64,000 nucleotides of DNA, taken from DATMRF01 sp035566435 (lineage in GTDB: Bacteria > Verrucomicrobiota > Verrucomicrobiia > Limisphaerales > UBA8199). The translations under genes were made by a program, and so were the position numbers. The stretch lies in assembly GCA_035566435.1 (NCBI GenBank), contig DATMRF010000085.1:8898-72897 (forward strand). Direction: 5' to 3'. This document shows, piece by piece, positions 53,379 to 62,692 of this stretch. The notes beneath the pieces are model-generated. The model saw nothing but the letters and a program-made list of their open reading frames with translations. It did no database searches and was not told the origin of the DNA. Each line of letters begins with the position of its first letter. Within the stretch, counting starts at the first letter, position 1.

Positions 53379-54077
53379 TTAACACTGCTTAACACTAATT
53401 TTTTTTCCAGCATTCGAACCGCCGACGAGGTCCGACACAGTCACCGCCGAGATGCCCGCCCTCACCAGGTCGGCTCGTTTCAAGCGGTCGGGGGCGAAGG
53501 TCTGCGCTACTGCAACGCAGCGCATACCGGCCGCCTTTGCCGCCTCAATACCATTCACGGCATCCTCTATCACCACGCATTCCCTGGGCCGCAACCCGAG
53601 CTTCGCGGCGGCCCTTAGGAAAATGTCCGGCGCCGGCTTTTTCGCTTTCACGTCCTCGCCGGTCACGACCGCATCCCAATCGGCAGGAGGCAGATCGATT
53701 TTCCGCAGGTTGGCGGCGATTTTGATCTCGTCAGCGCTGGAAGCCACCGCGACGCGCAGTCCGGCTTGGCGGCAAGCGCGAACGAGGTCCTGCGCGCCGG
53801 GAAAGGCCCGGAGCCGGTCGGGCACCAGCGCAAGATAAATTTCGTAAGTCCGGCGTTTGGCCGCGGGCAGGTCGAGAGCGAAATGATAGGTCTCGGCTAC
53901 GCCGCCGATGTAGCGGTCCTCGCCCGTGCCGACAAACGGGAGGAAATCCTCTGGCTTCACCCGCAGACCCTTTTCCGCGAACATGGCAATGGCGGCGGCG
54001 TTGATTAGCGGCTCGGAATCGGTGAGCACGCCGTCCATGTCGAAGATTGCGGCGCGAATCCTGGAATGTTCGTTCAT
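53379..54077 (-). CDS. HAD-superfamily phosphatase/phosphoglucomutase-like hydrolase
   Basis: 232 aa. All four HAD motifs are visible: Asp13 and Asp15 in IFDMDGVLTD, the motif II Ser in VAVASSADE, the motif III Lys in KAKKPAPDIFL, and the motif IV acid in CVVIEDAVNG. The helical cap after motif I places it in the beta-phosphoglucomutase / sugar-phosphatase group. Substrate unknown. It starts 3 bp after the acyltransferase stop and is probably cotranscribed with it. Confidence 0.88.
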   Translation of the reverse strand: MNEHSRIRAAIFDMDGVLTDSEPLINAAAIAMFAEKGLRVKPEDFLPFVGTGEDRYIGGVAETYHFALDLPAAKRRTYEIYLALVPDRLRAFPGAQDLVRACRQAGLRVAVASSADEIKIAANLRKIDLPPADWDAVVTGEDVKAKKPAPDIFLRAAAKLGLRPRECVVIEDAVNGIEAAKAAGMRCVAVAQTFAPDRLKRADLVRAGISAVTVSDLVGGSNAGKKISVKQC

Positions 54078-54080
54078 ATG

Positions 54081-55253
54081 CTATTCGGAAGCCGCACTTC
54101 CTTTCTCAATAATTCTCTGAGATGAACTCTCACCCTGGAACCTCTTCTTCATTCGAAGGAGGGGCCGTTCGAGCAGGTAGTACGAGGCGAGCACGGCGAT
54201 GGTGGTGAGGGCGCACTCGACCGCCAGTTCCTTTCCCGGCACCCAATGCCGTGCCTGTACTGTAGAGAAGATTGGATAGTGCCACAGGTACAAACCATAG
54301 GAGACTTTCCCGATATAGGTGAGCCAGCGCGTTTCGAACAGCCGCGCCAGAAACCCGCGACTCTCCAGCACCAATTCCAAAATCAGCAGGGTGCCAAAAA
54401 TCGGGATTAGGAAATACACCACGCCGACGTCGAATTCCCAGCTAAACGGCGAATAGGCGCTCAGGAAGATTAACCCAAGCACCGATCCGTAGGCCGACAG
54501 CTTGAACAAGCGCCTTCCGGGCGACCCGGGTTTCAGTGCGGCAGCCGACATGCCGGAGTTGAAAGCCAGGCCGCCGGCGCAGCCCAGCAGCAACCTGTCG
54601 GCCCGCGTGTCCGTTCCGTAAAAGAAACGATGAAAGTTCGAACCGATGGCGAGCAACAGCACGCGCTCAACTGTCACCAGGAAAACTCCAAGCAACAGCC
54701 AATTGAACGTTGACCTTGGAAAACGTGTAAAGCGCAGCAGCAGAACCAGGAGCAACGGCCAGGCGACGTAGAATTGCTCTTCGATGGAGAGCGACCAGGC
54801 ATGGCCGAACAGGTTGGGTTGATGGAACCCGTAAGCGAGCGCCCAGTTTGAAGAATAGAAGAAGGCCACCAGGGCATCTATCGACACAGCGATCGCCGTG
54901 GGACGCGGACTGCTCCACCAATAATAAATTACAAACACGACCAGCATCACCGCAAGCGCCGGCAGCAGCCTCAGGACCCGCCGCAGGTAAAACCGGCGCA
55001 GGCTGATCGTTCCGCGCAGTTCCCACTCCTCCAACAGCAGACAGGTGATGAGAAAACCGCTTAGGACGAAGAACAGATCCACCGCGACGAAGGCCGCCAT
55101 GCTGCGGAAGCGCTCGGTGTGCGCCGCCACGACTGCCAGGATGGCTACTCCCCGAACTCCATCCAGGCAGGGCCGATGCCCCAGTCGGAACGGCGGCCCT
55201 GTGTTGGCCGTGTCGGCTATCGGTTTTGGTTCGCCGGACGGGATATGGCTCAT
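54081..55253 (-). CDS. Acyltransferase 3 family membrane protein (OafA/YrhL-like)
   Basis: 390 aa with about ten membrane helices. It begins with LDGVRGVAILAVVAAHTERF, which contains the conserved Arg and catalytic-type His of the family, followed by DLFFVLSGFLIT and SIEEQFYVAWPLL. These enzymes transfer acetyl or other acyl groups onto surface sugars such as O-antigen. No extra SGNH domain is attached. Partner and substrate cannot be told; the HAD gene follows immediately. Confidence 0.9.
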   Translation of the reverse strand: MSHIPSGEPKPIADTANTGPPFRLGHRPCLDGVRGVAILAVVAAHTERFRSMAAFVAVDLFFVLSGFLITCLLLEEWELRGTISLRRFYLRRVLRLLPALAVMLVVFVIYYWWSSPRPTAIAVSIDALVAFFYSSNWALAYGFHQPNLFGHAWSLSIEEQFYVAWPLLLVLLLRFTRFPRSTFNWLLLGVFLVTVERVLLLAIGSNFHRFFYGTDTRADRLLLGCAGGLAFNSGMSAAALKPGSPGRRLFKLSAYGSVLGLIFLSAYSPFSWEFDVGVVYFLIPIFGTLLILELVLESRGFLARLFETRWLTYIGKVSYGLYLWHYPIFSTVQARHWVPGKELAVECALTTIAVLASYYLLERPLLRMKKRFQGESSSQRIIEKGSAASE

Positions 55254-55391
55254 CTGGTCGAGGTTTGGATTGTTTCACCGAAATCCGCCTCGCAGCAACG
55301 GTAAAGTCCACCTGACGGTCACTGAACGGTCGAGTGTCGGCCACCTCATTTAGCCATCGTCGGTTCGGGACACTCAGCCTATAGTTTCGGC

Positions 55392-55772
55392 ATGACCGAA
55401 AACAATACAGCGCAACCCGCCATTCGCGTCGTGATGATGCCGCGCGACACCAACTCGATGGGCACAATTTTCGGCGGGATCATCCTCAGCAACATTGACC
55501 AGGCGGGCGTCGTCGAAGCTCAGCGCCATACCGACAAGCAGTTGGTCACTGTCGCCATGCACGAGGTCAAGTTCATCGCGCCCGTGTTCGTTGGGGATCT
55601 AGTGAGCTTTTATGCCGAGAAGGTCCGGACCGGCAATACGTCGATCACCGTCCGCGTTACGGTGGAGGCGAAGCGCCGAGCGGCACCCCACGAAACCGCG
55701 CGTGTGACCCAAGCCGAGGTGGTGTATGTGGCGGTTGCCGCGCCGGGACATTCGATCCCTCTTCGGGGCTAA
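55392..55772 (+). CDS. Hotdog-fold acyl-CoA thioesterase
   Basis: 126 aa, close to YciA-type thioesterases. PRDTNSMGTIFGGIILSNID carries the active-site Asn/Asp region and the central helix, and MHEVKFIAPVFVGDLV is the second conserved strand pair. The family hydrolyses acyl-CoAs. A single-gene unit, divergent from the acyltransferase and convergent with the aminotransferase; its stop is 26 bp from that gene's stop. Confidence 0.88.
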   Translation: MTENNTAQPAIRVVMMPRDTNSMGTIFGGIILSNIDQAGVVEAQRHTDKQLVTVAMHEVKFIAPVFVGDLVSFYAEKVRTGNTSITVRVTVEAKRRAAPHETARVTQAEVVYVAVAAPGHSIPLRG

Positions 55773-55790
55773 CAGCGTGTTCTAATTCTG

Positions 55791-55813
55791 TAGGAGACTA
55801 CGTAAGGAGTCTC
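55791..55813. repeat. 23-bp palindromic dispersed repeat, copy 2
   Basis: GAGACT (55794-55799) pairs with AGTCTC (55808-55813). The repeat contains the stop codon and the last codons of the aminotransferase, and lies 19 bp from the thioesterase stop. See copy 1 at 49464-49486. Confidence 0.7.
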
Positions 55814-57024
55814 AAACTCGGTCTTACCTCCTGCAGCGCACGCGCAAGATACTCGTAATCGGCGAGCGAATTGTAAAGTTGCGCGGAGATGCGAAAATAG
55901 CGTCGCTCCGGTTGACCGAGACGGACGAACGGCACTTCGATGCGGAACCGGTCGTACAGCCGCAACTGCTCGGCGTCGATTTTGCCTGACTTCGGCCGAC
56001 CCTGGAATCGCCCTGGCAGGGGCACTGAGGCCATTGCGCCTAGCAAGCTTTCCGGGCAAGGCGCTTCGACTTCCAGCTCTTCACAAAGCAACCCGCGCGC
56101 CTTGACTGCGAGTTCGTGGTTCGCCTTTTGAATGGCAGGCCAGCCACCGGAAAGCCGCCGGGCCATCCAGTCGATGGCCGCACCGGCGCACATCCACGCG
56201 CTTGGATCCAGCGTGCCGGCCCAATCAAAGCGGTCCTGGAACGCGCTGTAGCCCGGCCGGTGCGTGTTGTTGCCGTGGCTAATCACGGCGGGTTGAAGAT
56301 CCTTTTGAAGATCCTCGCGTGCCCACAGGAAAGCCGCTCCTTTCGGGGCGCATACCCATTTGTGCAAGTTAGCGGTGTAATAGGCTGGGGCCAGTCTGGC
56401 GAGATTGAGCGGCAGCATGCCTGGCGCATGCGCACCATCGACCAGCGTATCGACTCCGCGCTTCTCCAACTCCCGGATGATTCGCGCGAGGGGCAACACC
56501 ACCGCTGTGTTGCTGGTCACATGGTCGATCAACGCCAGTCGGGTCGGAGGCGTCACGGCGCGCAGAACGGCTTCGACAGCTTCGTCCTCGCCGCGCAGCG
56601 GAAAAGGCACACGTGCCGTCGCGAGTCTCGCTCCGGCGCGCCGGGCGATCTCGACCAGCACGTTGTGACACGCATTATAATCGTGGTTGGTCGTGAGCAA
56701 TTCGTCTCCGCGCCGCAGCTTGAGCGAACGCATCACGGCGTTGATGCCAGTCGTGGCGTTGGTCACGAACACGAGGTCGCGTGCGCGCGCCCCGACAAAC
56801 CTGGCCACCTGCTGCCGCGCGGGCTCAAGCCGTTCCTCGTAATGCCGCCACAGGAACTGGACCGGCTCAGCTTCCATTTGGCGCCGCAGGTCGGCCTGCA
56901 ACTCGAGAATTGCGCGCGGGCATGCGCCGAAGGAACCGTGGTTCAGAAATACTGTGCCCGGCGCAAGGTCCCAGTACCGACGGAATCGGGAAGGCGCAGG
57001 CTTTGCGAGGTTTATCGCTTTCAC
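55798..57024 (-). CDS. Class V aminotransferase (isopenicillin-N-epimerase-like)
   Basis: 408 aa PLP enzyme. Key residues: Asp196 and His199 in LVDGAHAPG and the Schiff-base Lys222 in NLHKWVCAPKGAAFL. N-terminal FLNHGSFGACPRAIL and the late FDWAGTLDPSAW are typical of the isopenicillin-N-epimerase / cysteine-desulfurase-like branch. The substrate is not predictable. Its ATG overlaps the threonine synthase stop (57021-57024), so it is the last gene of the metXW-thrC operon and may handle an amino acid of that pathway. The last codons come from a dispersed repeat. Confidence 0.85.
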   Translation of the reverse strand: MKAINLAKPAPSRFRRYWDLAPGTVFLNHGSFGACPRAILELQADLRRQMEAEPVQFLWRHYEERLEPARQQVARFVGARARDLVFVTNATTGINAVMRSLKLRRGDELLTTNHDYNACHNVLVEIARRAGARLATARVPFPLRGEDEAVEAVLRAVTPPTRLALIDHVTSNTAVVLPLARIIRELEKRGVDTLVDGAHAPGMLPLNLARLAPAYYTANLHKWVCAPKGAAFLWAREDLQKDLQPAVISHGNNTHRPGYSAFQDRFDWAGTLDPSAWMCAGAAIDWMARRLSGGWPAIQKANHELAVKARGLLCEELEVEAPCPESLLGAMASVPLPGRFQGRPKSGKIDAEQLRLYDRFRIEVPFVRLGQPERRYFRISAQLYNSLADYEYLARALQEVRPSLRLLT

Positions 57025-58388
57025 CGCGCCGAGGTGGGCGAAAGCGGACCGTCAGCCGTGCTCTCCAATGCCTTGCGGAGGGCCTCCTTGACTGCGTCGA
57101 GGCGAGCGGGCAATTCAATCGGCTGGTTCGCATGCCGGCAGGGAAAGCCCAGCTCCTTTTGATGGTACTTAACTTTCATTTCAACAAACTTAAGACCGTG
57201 CGCGGTGGAGATGACCACAACGCGTTCGGTCTTGTCGATTTTTCCGGCTTTTAAGAGTTTGAGCAGCGCCGCCAAAGCAACGCCCGTGTGCGGACAGTTG
57301 AACATCCCGGTGCGATCGCCCAGCGCCGCCGCGTCCGCGAGCTCCTCCTCCGTCGCCTGCTCAACAATGCCGTTGAACTGTTTGAGGATCCGTACCGCTT
57401 TCTGGAAACTGACGGGGTTGCCAATCTGGATGGCGCTGGCGAGAGTCTCTTGCGCCTGAATCGGCTCGAAAACTTCAAAGTTTTTGAGATAAGCCCGGTA
57501 GAGCGGGTTGGCCCGTTCGGCTTGCGCTACCACGATGCGCGGCAGCTTCACGATCAACCCCAGGTCCTTCATCATGAGCAAACCCTTGCCGAGAGCGGAA
57601 ACGTTGCCGAGGTTGCCACCGGGGATGATGATCACATCGGGTGCTTCCCAGTCGAACTGCTGCACGATTTCGATGCCGACGGTCTTTTGACCCTCGACTC
57701 GCAGCGAGTTCATCGAGTTCGCAAGGTAAAGGGTGGGATCTTTGGTGATCTCCTGCACCAGCTTCATGCAGCCGTCAAAATCCGTATCCAGGTAAAGGAC
57801 CAGCGCGCCATTGGAAATCGGCTGCACGAGCTGGGCGAGCGAGATTTTGCCGCGCGGCAGCAGCACGATGGATTGGATGCCCGCGGCGGCGCAATAGGTA
57901 GCGAGCGCCGCGGAGGTGTCGCCGGTCGAGGCGCATGCGACGGCCTTGATCGGCGCGCCTTCGGAAATCATCTGCTTGACCTGCGATACGAGGACCGTCA
58001 TGCCGAGGTCCTTGAACGAGCCGCTGTGGGTATTGCCGCAGAGCTTAATCCACAGGTTCGGCAAGCCGACTAACTTGCCGAACCGCTCGGCCCAAAACAG
58101 GTTCGTGCCGCCCTCATAGAGTGAGACAATGTTTTCGTTCGCGATGTCCGGCAGCAACCATTCCTTCTTGCCCCAAACCCCTGACCCGTAGGGCCACTCG
58201 TTGGACTTATACCGCTCTTCAAAGAGCCTGATCCAGGCCGCGGCGCTCCGCCGTGCCAGCGCCGCCATGTCCTGTTGAACTTCGAGCAACGATTGGCAAC
58301 GTTCGCAGTGGTACACGATCGCGTTCAGCGGGTAGGTCGCCCCGCATTCGGGGTTGATGCATTGAAACCAGGCTCGAGAGGACATCAT
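57021..58388 (-). CDS. thrC: Threonine synthase
   Basis: 455 aa counted from ATG 58388 (a second ATG follows at 58385). The N-terminal zinc-ribbon-like segment has Cys10, Cys15, Cys28 and Cys31. The fold-type II PLP core has Lys126 in SGSFKDLGM, and VACASTGDTSAALATYCAAA and IIPGGNLGN are the phosphate-binding loops. It converts O-phosphohomoserine to threonine. The start overlaps the MetX-MetW stop (TGATG), so two enzymes competing for homoserine-derived substrates are encoded together. Confidence 0.93.
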   Translation of the reverse strand: MMSSRAWFQCINPECGATYPLNAIVYHCERCQSLLEVQQDMAALARRSAAAWIRLFEERYKSNEWPYGSGVWGKKEWLLPDIANENIVSLYEGGTNLFWAERFGKLVGLPNLWIKLCGNTHSGSFKDLGMTVLVSQVKQMISEGAPIKAVACASTGDTSAALATYCAAAGIQSIVLLPRGKISLAQLVQPISNGALVLYLDTDFDGCMKLVQEITKDPTLYLANSMNSLRVEGQKTVGIEIVQQFDWEAPDVIIIPGGNLGNVSALGKGLLMMKDLGLIVKLPRIVVAQAERANPLYRAYLKNFEVFEPIQAQETLASAIQIGNPVSFQKAVRILKQFNGIVEQATEEELADAAALGDRTGMFNCPHTGVALAALLKLLKAGKIDKTERVVVISTAHGLKFVEMKVKYHQKELGFPCRHANQPIELPARLDAVKEALRKALESTADGPLSPTSAR

Positions 58389-60193
58389 CAGGCTTTCCCG
58401 ATTACAAAGATGGCCAAATCCGCGTTCCGGTTCGGGTCCTCGAAGACCTCCGTTGCCGCTTCCGTATCCAACGCGATTTGCCGATGCACGCGAATCCCCT
58501 TGATCCGGCAAAAATCTTCGAAGTCCGCGATCGTGAAGAAGCGAATGTTGGGGGTGTTGTACCATTCGTAGCGCAGGACGCCGCCAGATTTGGGCGCGCG
58601 GCCTTCTTCGGCCAGCATGCGGGTGAGCCGGTGATACGCGAAATTGGGGATACTGACGACGCAAGTTCGCCCGATTCGGAGCATCTCTGTCAGCACGCGC
58701 TCGACGTCATAAACGGCTTGGAGGGTTCGCGACAAGATTACGCAGTCAAATTGGCCTGTGCCAAAAGCTCCCAGTTCTTTGTTCACATCCATCTGGAGCA
58801 CGTCCAGCCCGCGACCGATACAGGCGAGGATGTTCTTCTCATCCAGTTCGACGCCGACCAACCGGCGATGGTCACCTTCGCGCAAGCGCGCGAGCAGACT
58901 GCCCGGGCCACAGCCCAGGTCGAGCACTGTCGCTCCGGCCGGCACCAACTCCACAATGCGGTCATAATCGAGCCGGTGCTGATGAAAGATGCTGGTGGGC
59001 CCATGCGCCCCCTCCTGGATGGAGACACGCTCCCGCCCGGCCGTCCCCAGCTGGTCCAGGAACGCCCGCGTCATCTCGCCATAAACCTCCAGCTCATCCG
59101 GCAGCAGGAACGCGTCATGGCCGCAGGCGCTTTGCACGTTGCAGTAAGTCACGGGCGCGTTGTTGGCCGCGAGCGCGTTCACGAGCGCGCGCGACTGGCC
59201 TGGGGGGAACAACCAATCACTGGAAAAGCTCACTACGAGCCAACGGCACCGCGCCGGTCGAAGCGCTTTCGCCAGCTCGTCCGGAGTCTGCCCGAGGTCA
59301 AACAGATCCATTGCCAGGGACAGGGTCACATAGCTGTTGGCATCGAACCGCTCGACAAACTTCGCGCCCTGGTACCCCAAATAAGAGCCCACGGAAAACT
59401 TCTTCTCGAATTGGACCGCAACATCGCGCGGATGCAGCCGGTCCGCCTCGAACTTTTCCGTCATCGCTTCGGCCGAGAGGTAGGTGATATGACCGATCAT
59501 GCGAGCCAGCGCCAGGCCGACATCCGGGCCGTGCGGCTTGTCATAATATTGCCCGCCATGGAAGTGCGGGTCGCGAAGGATGGCGTTGCGGCCGACCACG
59601 TCAAATGCCAGAGCCTGGCTGGTTAGCCGCGGCGAGGTGGCCAGAGCGACGACGCCCCGGACCCGGTCCGGGTGGCGGGTGGCCCAGGTTAAGGCCTGGT
59701 GGCCGCCCAGCGAGCCACCGACCACGGCCCGCAATTGAGCGATGCCCAAATGGTCCAGCAATCGTTTCTGCACTTCGACCATGTCACTAACCGTGACGGT
59801 CGGGAAATCGCGGCCGTACGGCTGGCCGGTCACAGGGTTAAGGCTGCCGGGCCCGGTGGTTCCTCGGCATCCACCCAGCAGGTTGGGGCAAATCACGAAG
59901 AACCGCTCGGTATCAATCACCTTTCCCGGGCCTACCACTACATCCCACCACCCCGGGTCGTCCTGGGCGTCATGCTGCGCGACGTGCGAATCACCGCTGA
60001 TGGCATGGCACACTAATACCGCGTTGTCCCGGGCGACGTTGAGCCTGCCATAGGTTTCGTAGGCGACGGTGACGCCCGGGAGATGGCCACCTAATTGCAG
60101 CGCCAGCTGTTGGTCGAACGTCACCGACAACACATGCCGCAAAGGCCGCGCATGGCGCACACTGTCACTGCTTTCGAAGGTGGTCGTGCTCAC
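58388..60193 (-). CDS. metX: Homoserine O-acetyltransferase fused to MetW
   Basis: 601 aa. Residues 1-380 are an alpha/beta-hydrolase MetX with nucleophile Ser161 (VVGGSLGG), acid Asp326 (FSSDWLFPP) and His359 (SACGHDAF). Residues about 395-600 are a MetW methyltransferase-like domain (TVLDLGCGPGSLLARL; CVILSRTLQAVYD; PNIRFFTIADFEDFC). MetX acylates homoserine for methionine synthesis; MetW is known as a partner of MetX in proteobacteria. Here one chain holds both. First gene of the operon with thrC and the aminotransferase. Confidence 0.93.
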   Translation of the reverse strand: MSTTTFESSDSVRHARPLRHVLSVTFDQQLALQLGGHLPGVTVAYETYGRLNVARDNAVLVCHAISGDSHVAQHDAQDDPGWWDVVVGPGKVIDTERFFVICPNLLGGCRGTTGPGSLNPVTGQPYGRDFPTVTVSDMVEVQKRLLDHLGIAQLRAVVGGSLGGHQALTWATRHPDRVRGVVALATSPRLTSQALAFDVVGRNAILRDPHFHGGQYYDKPHGPDVGLALARMIGHITYLSAEAMTEKFEADRLHPRDVAVQFEKKFSVGSYLGYQGAKFVERFDANSYVTLSLAMDLFDLGQTPDELAKALRPARCRWLVVSFSSDWLFPPGQSRALVNALAANNAPVTYCNVQSACGHDAFLLPDELEVYGEMTRAFLDQLGTAGRERVSIQEGAHGPTSIFHQHRLDYDRIVELVPAGATVLDLGCGPGSLLARLREGDHRRLVGVELDEKNILACIGRGLDVLQMDVNKELGAFGTGQFDCVILSRTLQAVYDVERVLTEMLRIGRTCVVSIPNFAYHRLTRMLAEEGRAPKSGGVLRYEWYNTPNIRFFTIADFEDFCRIKGIRVHRQIALDTEAATEVFEDPNRNADLAIFVIGKA

Positions 60194-60233
60194 AACAGAC
60201 CTGCTTTTCTACGCGTTCAGCGCGTTCAAAGCG

Positions 60234-60261
60234 AGAATATTTCAGCGTATGCTTTGGACAA
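60234..60261 (-). promoter_or_regulatory. Possible sigma-70-type promoter for metXW
   Basis: Read on the minus strand: TTGTCC (60261-60256), a 16-bp spacer, and TATTCT (60239-60234), about 40 bp before the ATG. No SAM riboswitch or S-box-like structure is visible. Confidence 0.35.
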
Positions 60262-60374
60262 TTTGCGGCCCCGCTGTATAGGCTTCAGGTGATTGACGAT
60301 GATTGGTCATGCAAACACAGCGTCCGCTTACGAAACACGGATCACTGACTACTAATTACCAATCATCTACCCGC

Positions 60375-61166
60375 ATGAACATACTCGCTCTGCAGCCCGA
60401 CATCGCCTGGGAAAACAAACCAGCGAATTTCGAGAAGGTGCGCCGTCTGCTGACCCAGGCCGCGCCTGAAAAGAATTCCCTCGTCATCCTGCCCGAAATG
60501 TTTGCGACCGGCTTCAGCATGAACACCGGCGCGATGGCCGAGCCGGCCGGCGGCCCGACCGAGCAGTTTCTGGCCGGCACGGCGAAGGAATTTGGCGTAT
60601 GCCTGCTGGGCGGCGCCGTCGTGCTCGGAAAGAGTGGACACGCGCGCAACAAGGCGCTGGTGTTCTCCTCGGCAGGCGAGCTGATCAGTTTCTATGCGAA
60701 GATGCGCCCCTTCACGCCAGGCGGGGAATCCGAGCACTATACCGCCGGCGAACACCCGACCATGTTCCGCTGGGAAGAGTGCGCCGTTTCTCCTTTTATC
60801 TGCTACGACTTGAGGTTTCCGGAGCTGTTCCGCCAGGCGGCCGCCATGCACCGACCGGAATTGTTCATCGTTATTGCAAGCTGGCCGGAAAAGCGGATTC
60901 TCCACTGGGTCCGGCTCCTGCAGGCCCGGGCCATCGAAAACCAGGCTTACGTGGTCGGCGTCAATCGCGTGGGCAAGGATCCTTATTATCGTTATACGGG
61001 ACGTTCACTCATCGTGGACTTCAACGGTGACCTCATGGCCGACGCCGGCGAGACTGAAGGTTGGTGCCAGGCCCGACTGGATTTGGGGGCGTTGCGGAAG
61101 TACCGGGAGGGGCTGCCGTTCCTGCAGGATATGGACGTAAAGAGCGCTAAAGCGTTAGAGCGTTAA
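60375..61166 (+). CDS. Carbon-nitrogen hydrolase, omega-amidase-like
   Basis: 263 aa from ATG 60375; the open frame upstream is repeat-like and not counted. The nitrilase triad is Glu41 (ILPEMFATGF), Lys109 (FYAKMRPF) and Cys143 (SPFICYDLRFPE). The PEMF and KMRPF contexts resemble the YafV/Nit2 omega-amidase group, which hydrolyses alpha-ketoglutaramate or the keto analogue of glutamine made during methionine salvage. That would fit the nearby methionine genes, but the substrate is an inference. Confidence 0.88.
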   Translation: MNILALQPDIAWENKPANFEKVRRLLTQAAPEKNSLVILPEMFATGFSMNTGAMAEPAGGPTEQFLAGTAKEFGVCLLGGAVVLGKSGHARNKALVFSSAGELISFYAKMRPFTPGGESEHYTAGEHPTMFRWEECAVSPFICYDLRFPELFRQAAAMHRPELFIVIASWPEKRILHWVRLLQARAIENQAYVVGVNRVGKDPYYRYTGRSLIVDFNGDLMADAGETEGWCQARLDLGALRKYREGLPFLQDMDVKSAKALER

Positions 61167-61202
61167 AACGGCGGCCGAGGTCATTCGTTAGGCTAACCGG
61201 TT

Positions 61203-61220
61203 CACGCATCACGTTTCACG
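61203..61220 (+). repeat. 18-bp dispersed repeat, copy 2
   Basis: CACGCATCACGTTTCACG, one mismatch from 9466-9483, in the gap between the nitrilase and MATE genes. Confidence 0.5.
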
Positions 61221-61299
61221 TCTCAGCGATTCAACGTCCCAGCCTGCTCAAACCGCGTGCTTACCCCAATCGCGTACGATACTCTCAACAACCTAACCC

Positions 61300-62661
61300 A
61301 TGCGGGCGGGCGACATCAACCTGCGGACTGAGCTTCGGGACACGCTGAAGCTTGCCGGACCTATCGTGCTTAACCAGGTCGGGCACATGTCGATGGGCAT
61401 GGTGGATACACTGGTCGCCGGGCGCATTAGCACGACCGCGCTGGCGGGGCTTGGGCTCGCCGTGAATCTTTTTTGGACGTTCACCAGCGTATGCCTCGGT
61501 TCTCTGCTTGCTCTGGACACCTACTTTTCGCAGGCGGTCGGAGCGCGTGACGAGCCGGCGTTGCGGCGTTACCTGGGCCAATCGCTTTGGTCGTGCGGGC
61601 TGGTGGCCGTGGTTTCAGCGTTCGGGGTGATCCTCGGTTTGTATCTCTACGTTTGGCTGGCGCCGGCCAGCGAAATGCGCACGGCGTTCAGTGTTTACAT
61701 CCGCACGATCATCTGGTGCTTGCCGAGCCTCTTCGTGTTCTTCGTGCTCCAACGCTACTGGCAGGCGCGGCACCGGGTTCTATCGTTCACCGTCATCATC
61801 CTTTCGGCGAATGTACTAAACCTCATGGCCTGCACCGCGCTCGGATTGGGCCATTGGGGGTTTCCGCGGCTCGGAGTGCGAGGCATTGCCCTGGCGACAG
61901 TATTGTGCCGCTACTCGATGCTGGTGGCGGCGCTGCTATACACCTGGTGGCAAGTGCGCGGCGCGCCTTTCCGATGGCCGCGCGTGGATTGGAGCATGCA
62001 GCGCCGCTATTTCGGGCTTGGGTTGCCGGCCGCGGGCCATACAGCGCTGGAAATCGGCGCGTTCACCATCGCCACCTTTGTGGCCGGCGCACTCGGCGCC
62101 GTGCCGTTGGCCGCGCATCATGTGTGCCTGATGATGGCCGCTTTTACGTTCATGTTTCCCTATGGATTCTCCTCGGCGGCCGCCGTGCGGGTCGGCATGT
62201 TCATCGGCGCGGAGCAACCGGAGCGAGCGCGCGTCGCCGGCTGGCTCTGCATCGCTGTTTCCATCACCGTCATGAGCGTTTTCGCCCTGGGCTATCTCGT
62301 CTTCCCGCGAGCCCTGCTCGGCTGCTTCACTCGGGATGCCGCGGTCATAGATGTTGGCGTGAAGATCCTCATGATAGTCGCGCTGTTTCAAATTGCCGAT
62401 GGGATACAGGTCAGCACTACCGGCGCGTTGCGCGGCCTGGGCAACACGCGCGCGGCGATGGTCGCCAACATGATCGGCCATTACCCGATTGGCCTGGCGC
62501 TGGGACTCATTTTGTGTTTCGGCTTCCACCTTGGCGTCGTGGGTCTTTGGGCCGGGCTGGCCGCCGGCCTGATTTCAGTGGCGGTGATGCTGGTGCGCGC
62601 CTGGCGGGTAATGACGCGCGACCTTTCGTTGGTTCGTCCCGTCTTCGCCACTGACCTCTGA
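61300..62661 (+). CDS. MATE family efflux transporter
   Basis: 453 aa with 12 predicted membrane helices in two halves. N-terminal LAGPIVLNQVGHMSMGMVDT and the second-half LGLPAAGHTALEIGAFTIAT are the matching helix-1/helix-7 motifs of MatE domains. VRVGMFIGAEQPERARVAG is the conserved inter-helix segment of the second half. The family exports drugs or metabolites with Na+ or H+. Stands alone; substrate unknown. Confidence 0.92.
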   Translation: MRAGDINLRTELRDTLKLAGPIVLNQVGHMSMGMVDTLVAGRISTTALAGLGLAVNLFWTFTSVCLGSLLALDTYFSQAVGARDEPALRRYLGQSLWSCGLVAVVSAFGVILGLYLYVWLAPASEMRTAFSVYIRTIIWCLPSLFVFFVLQRYWQARHRVLSFTVIILSANVLNLMACTALGLGHWGFPRLGVRGIALATVLCRYSMLVAALLYTWWQVRGAPFRWPRVDWSMQRRYFGLGLPAAGHTALEIGAFTIATFVAGALGAVPLAAHHVCLMMAAFTFMFPYGFSSAAAVRVGMFIGAEQPERARVAGWLCIAVSITVMSVFALGYLVFPRALLGCFTRDAAVIDVGVKILMIVALFQIADGIQVSTTGALRGLGNTRAAMVANMIGHYPIGLALGLILCFGFHLGVVGLWAGLAAGLISVAVMLVRAWRVMTRDLSLVRPVFATDL

Positions 62662-62692
62662 CCAGGCCCGAGCACATCCGAAATTAGATCTT

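Noticed and set aside
56116..57162. 348-codon plus-strand frame
   Set aside because: Antisense to the class V aminotransferase with its key residues intact on the minus strand; a high-GC shadow.
60194..60302. SAM riboswitch in front of metXW
   Set aside because: No recognisable conserved core or helices; the leader after the likely promoter is only about 40 nt.
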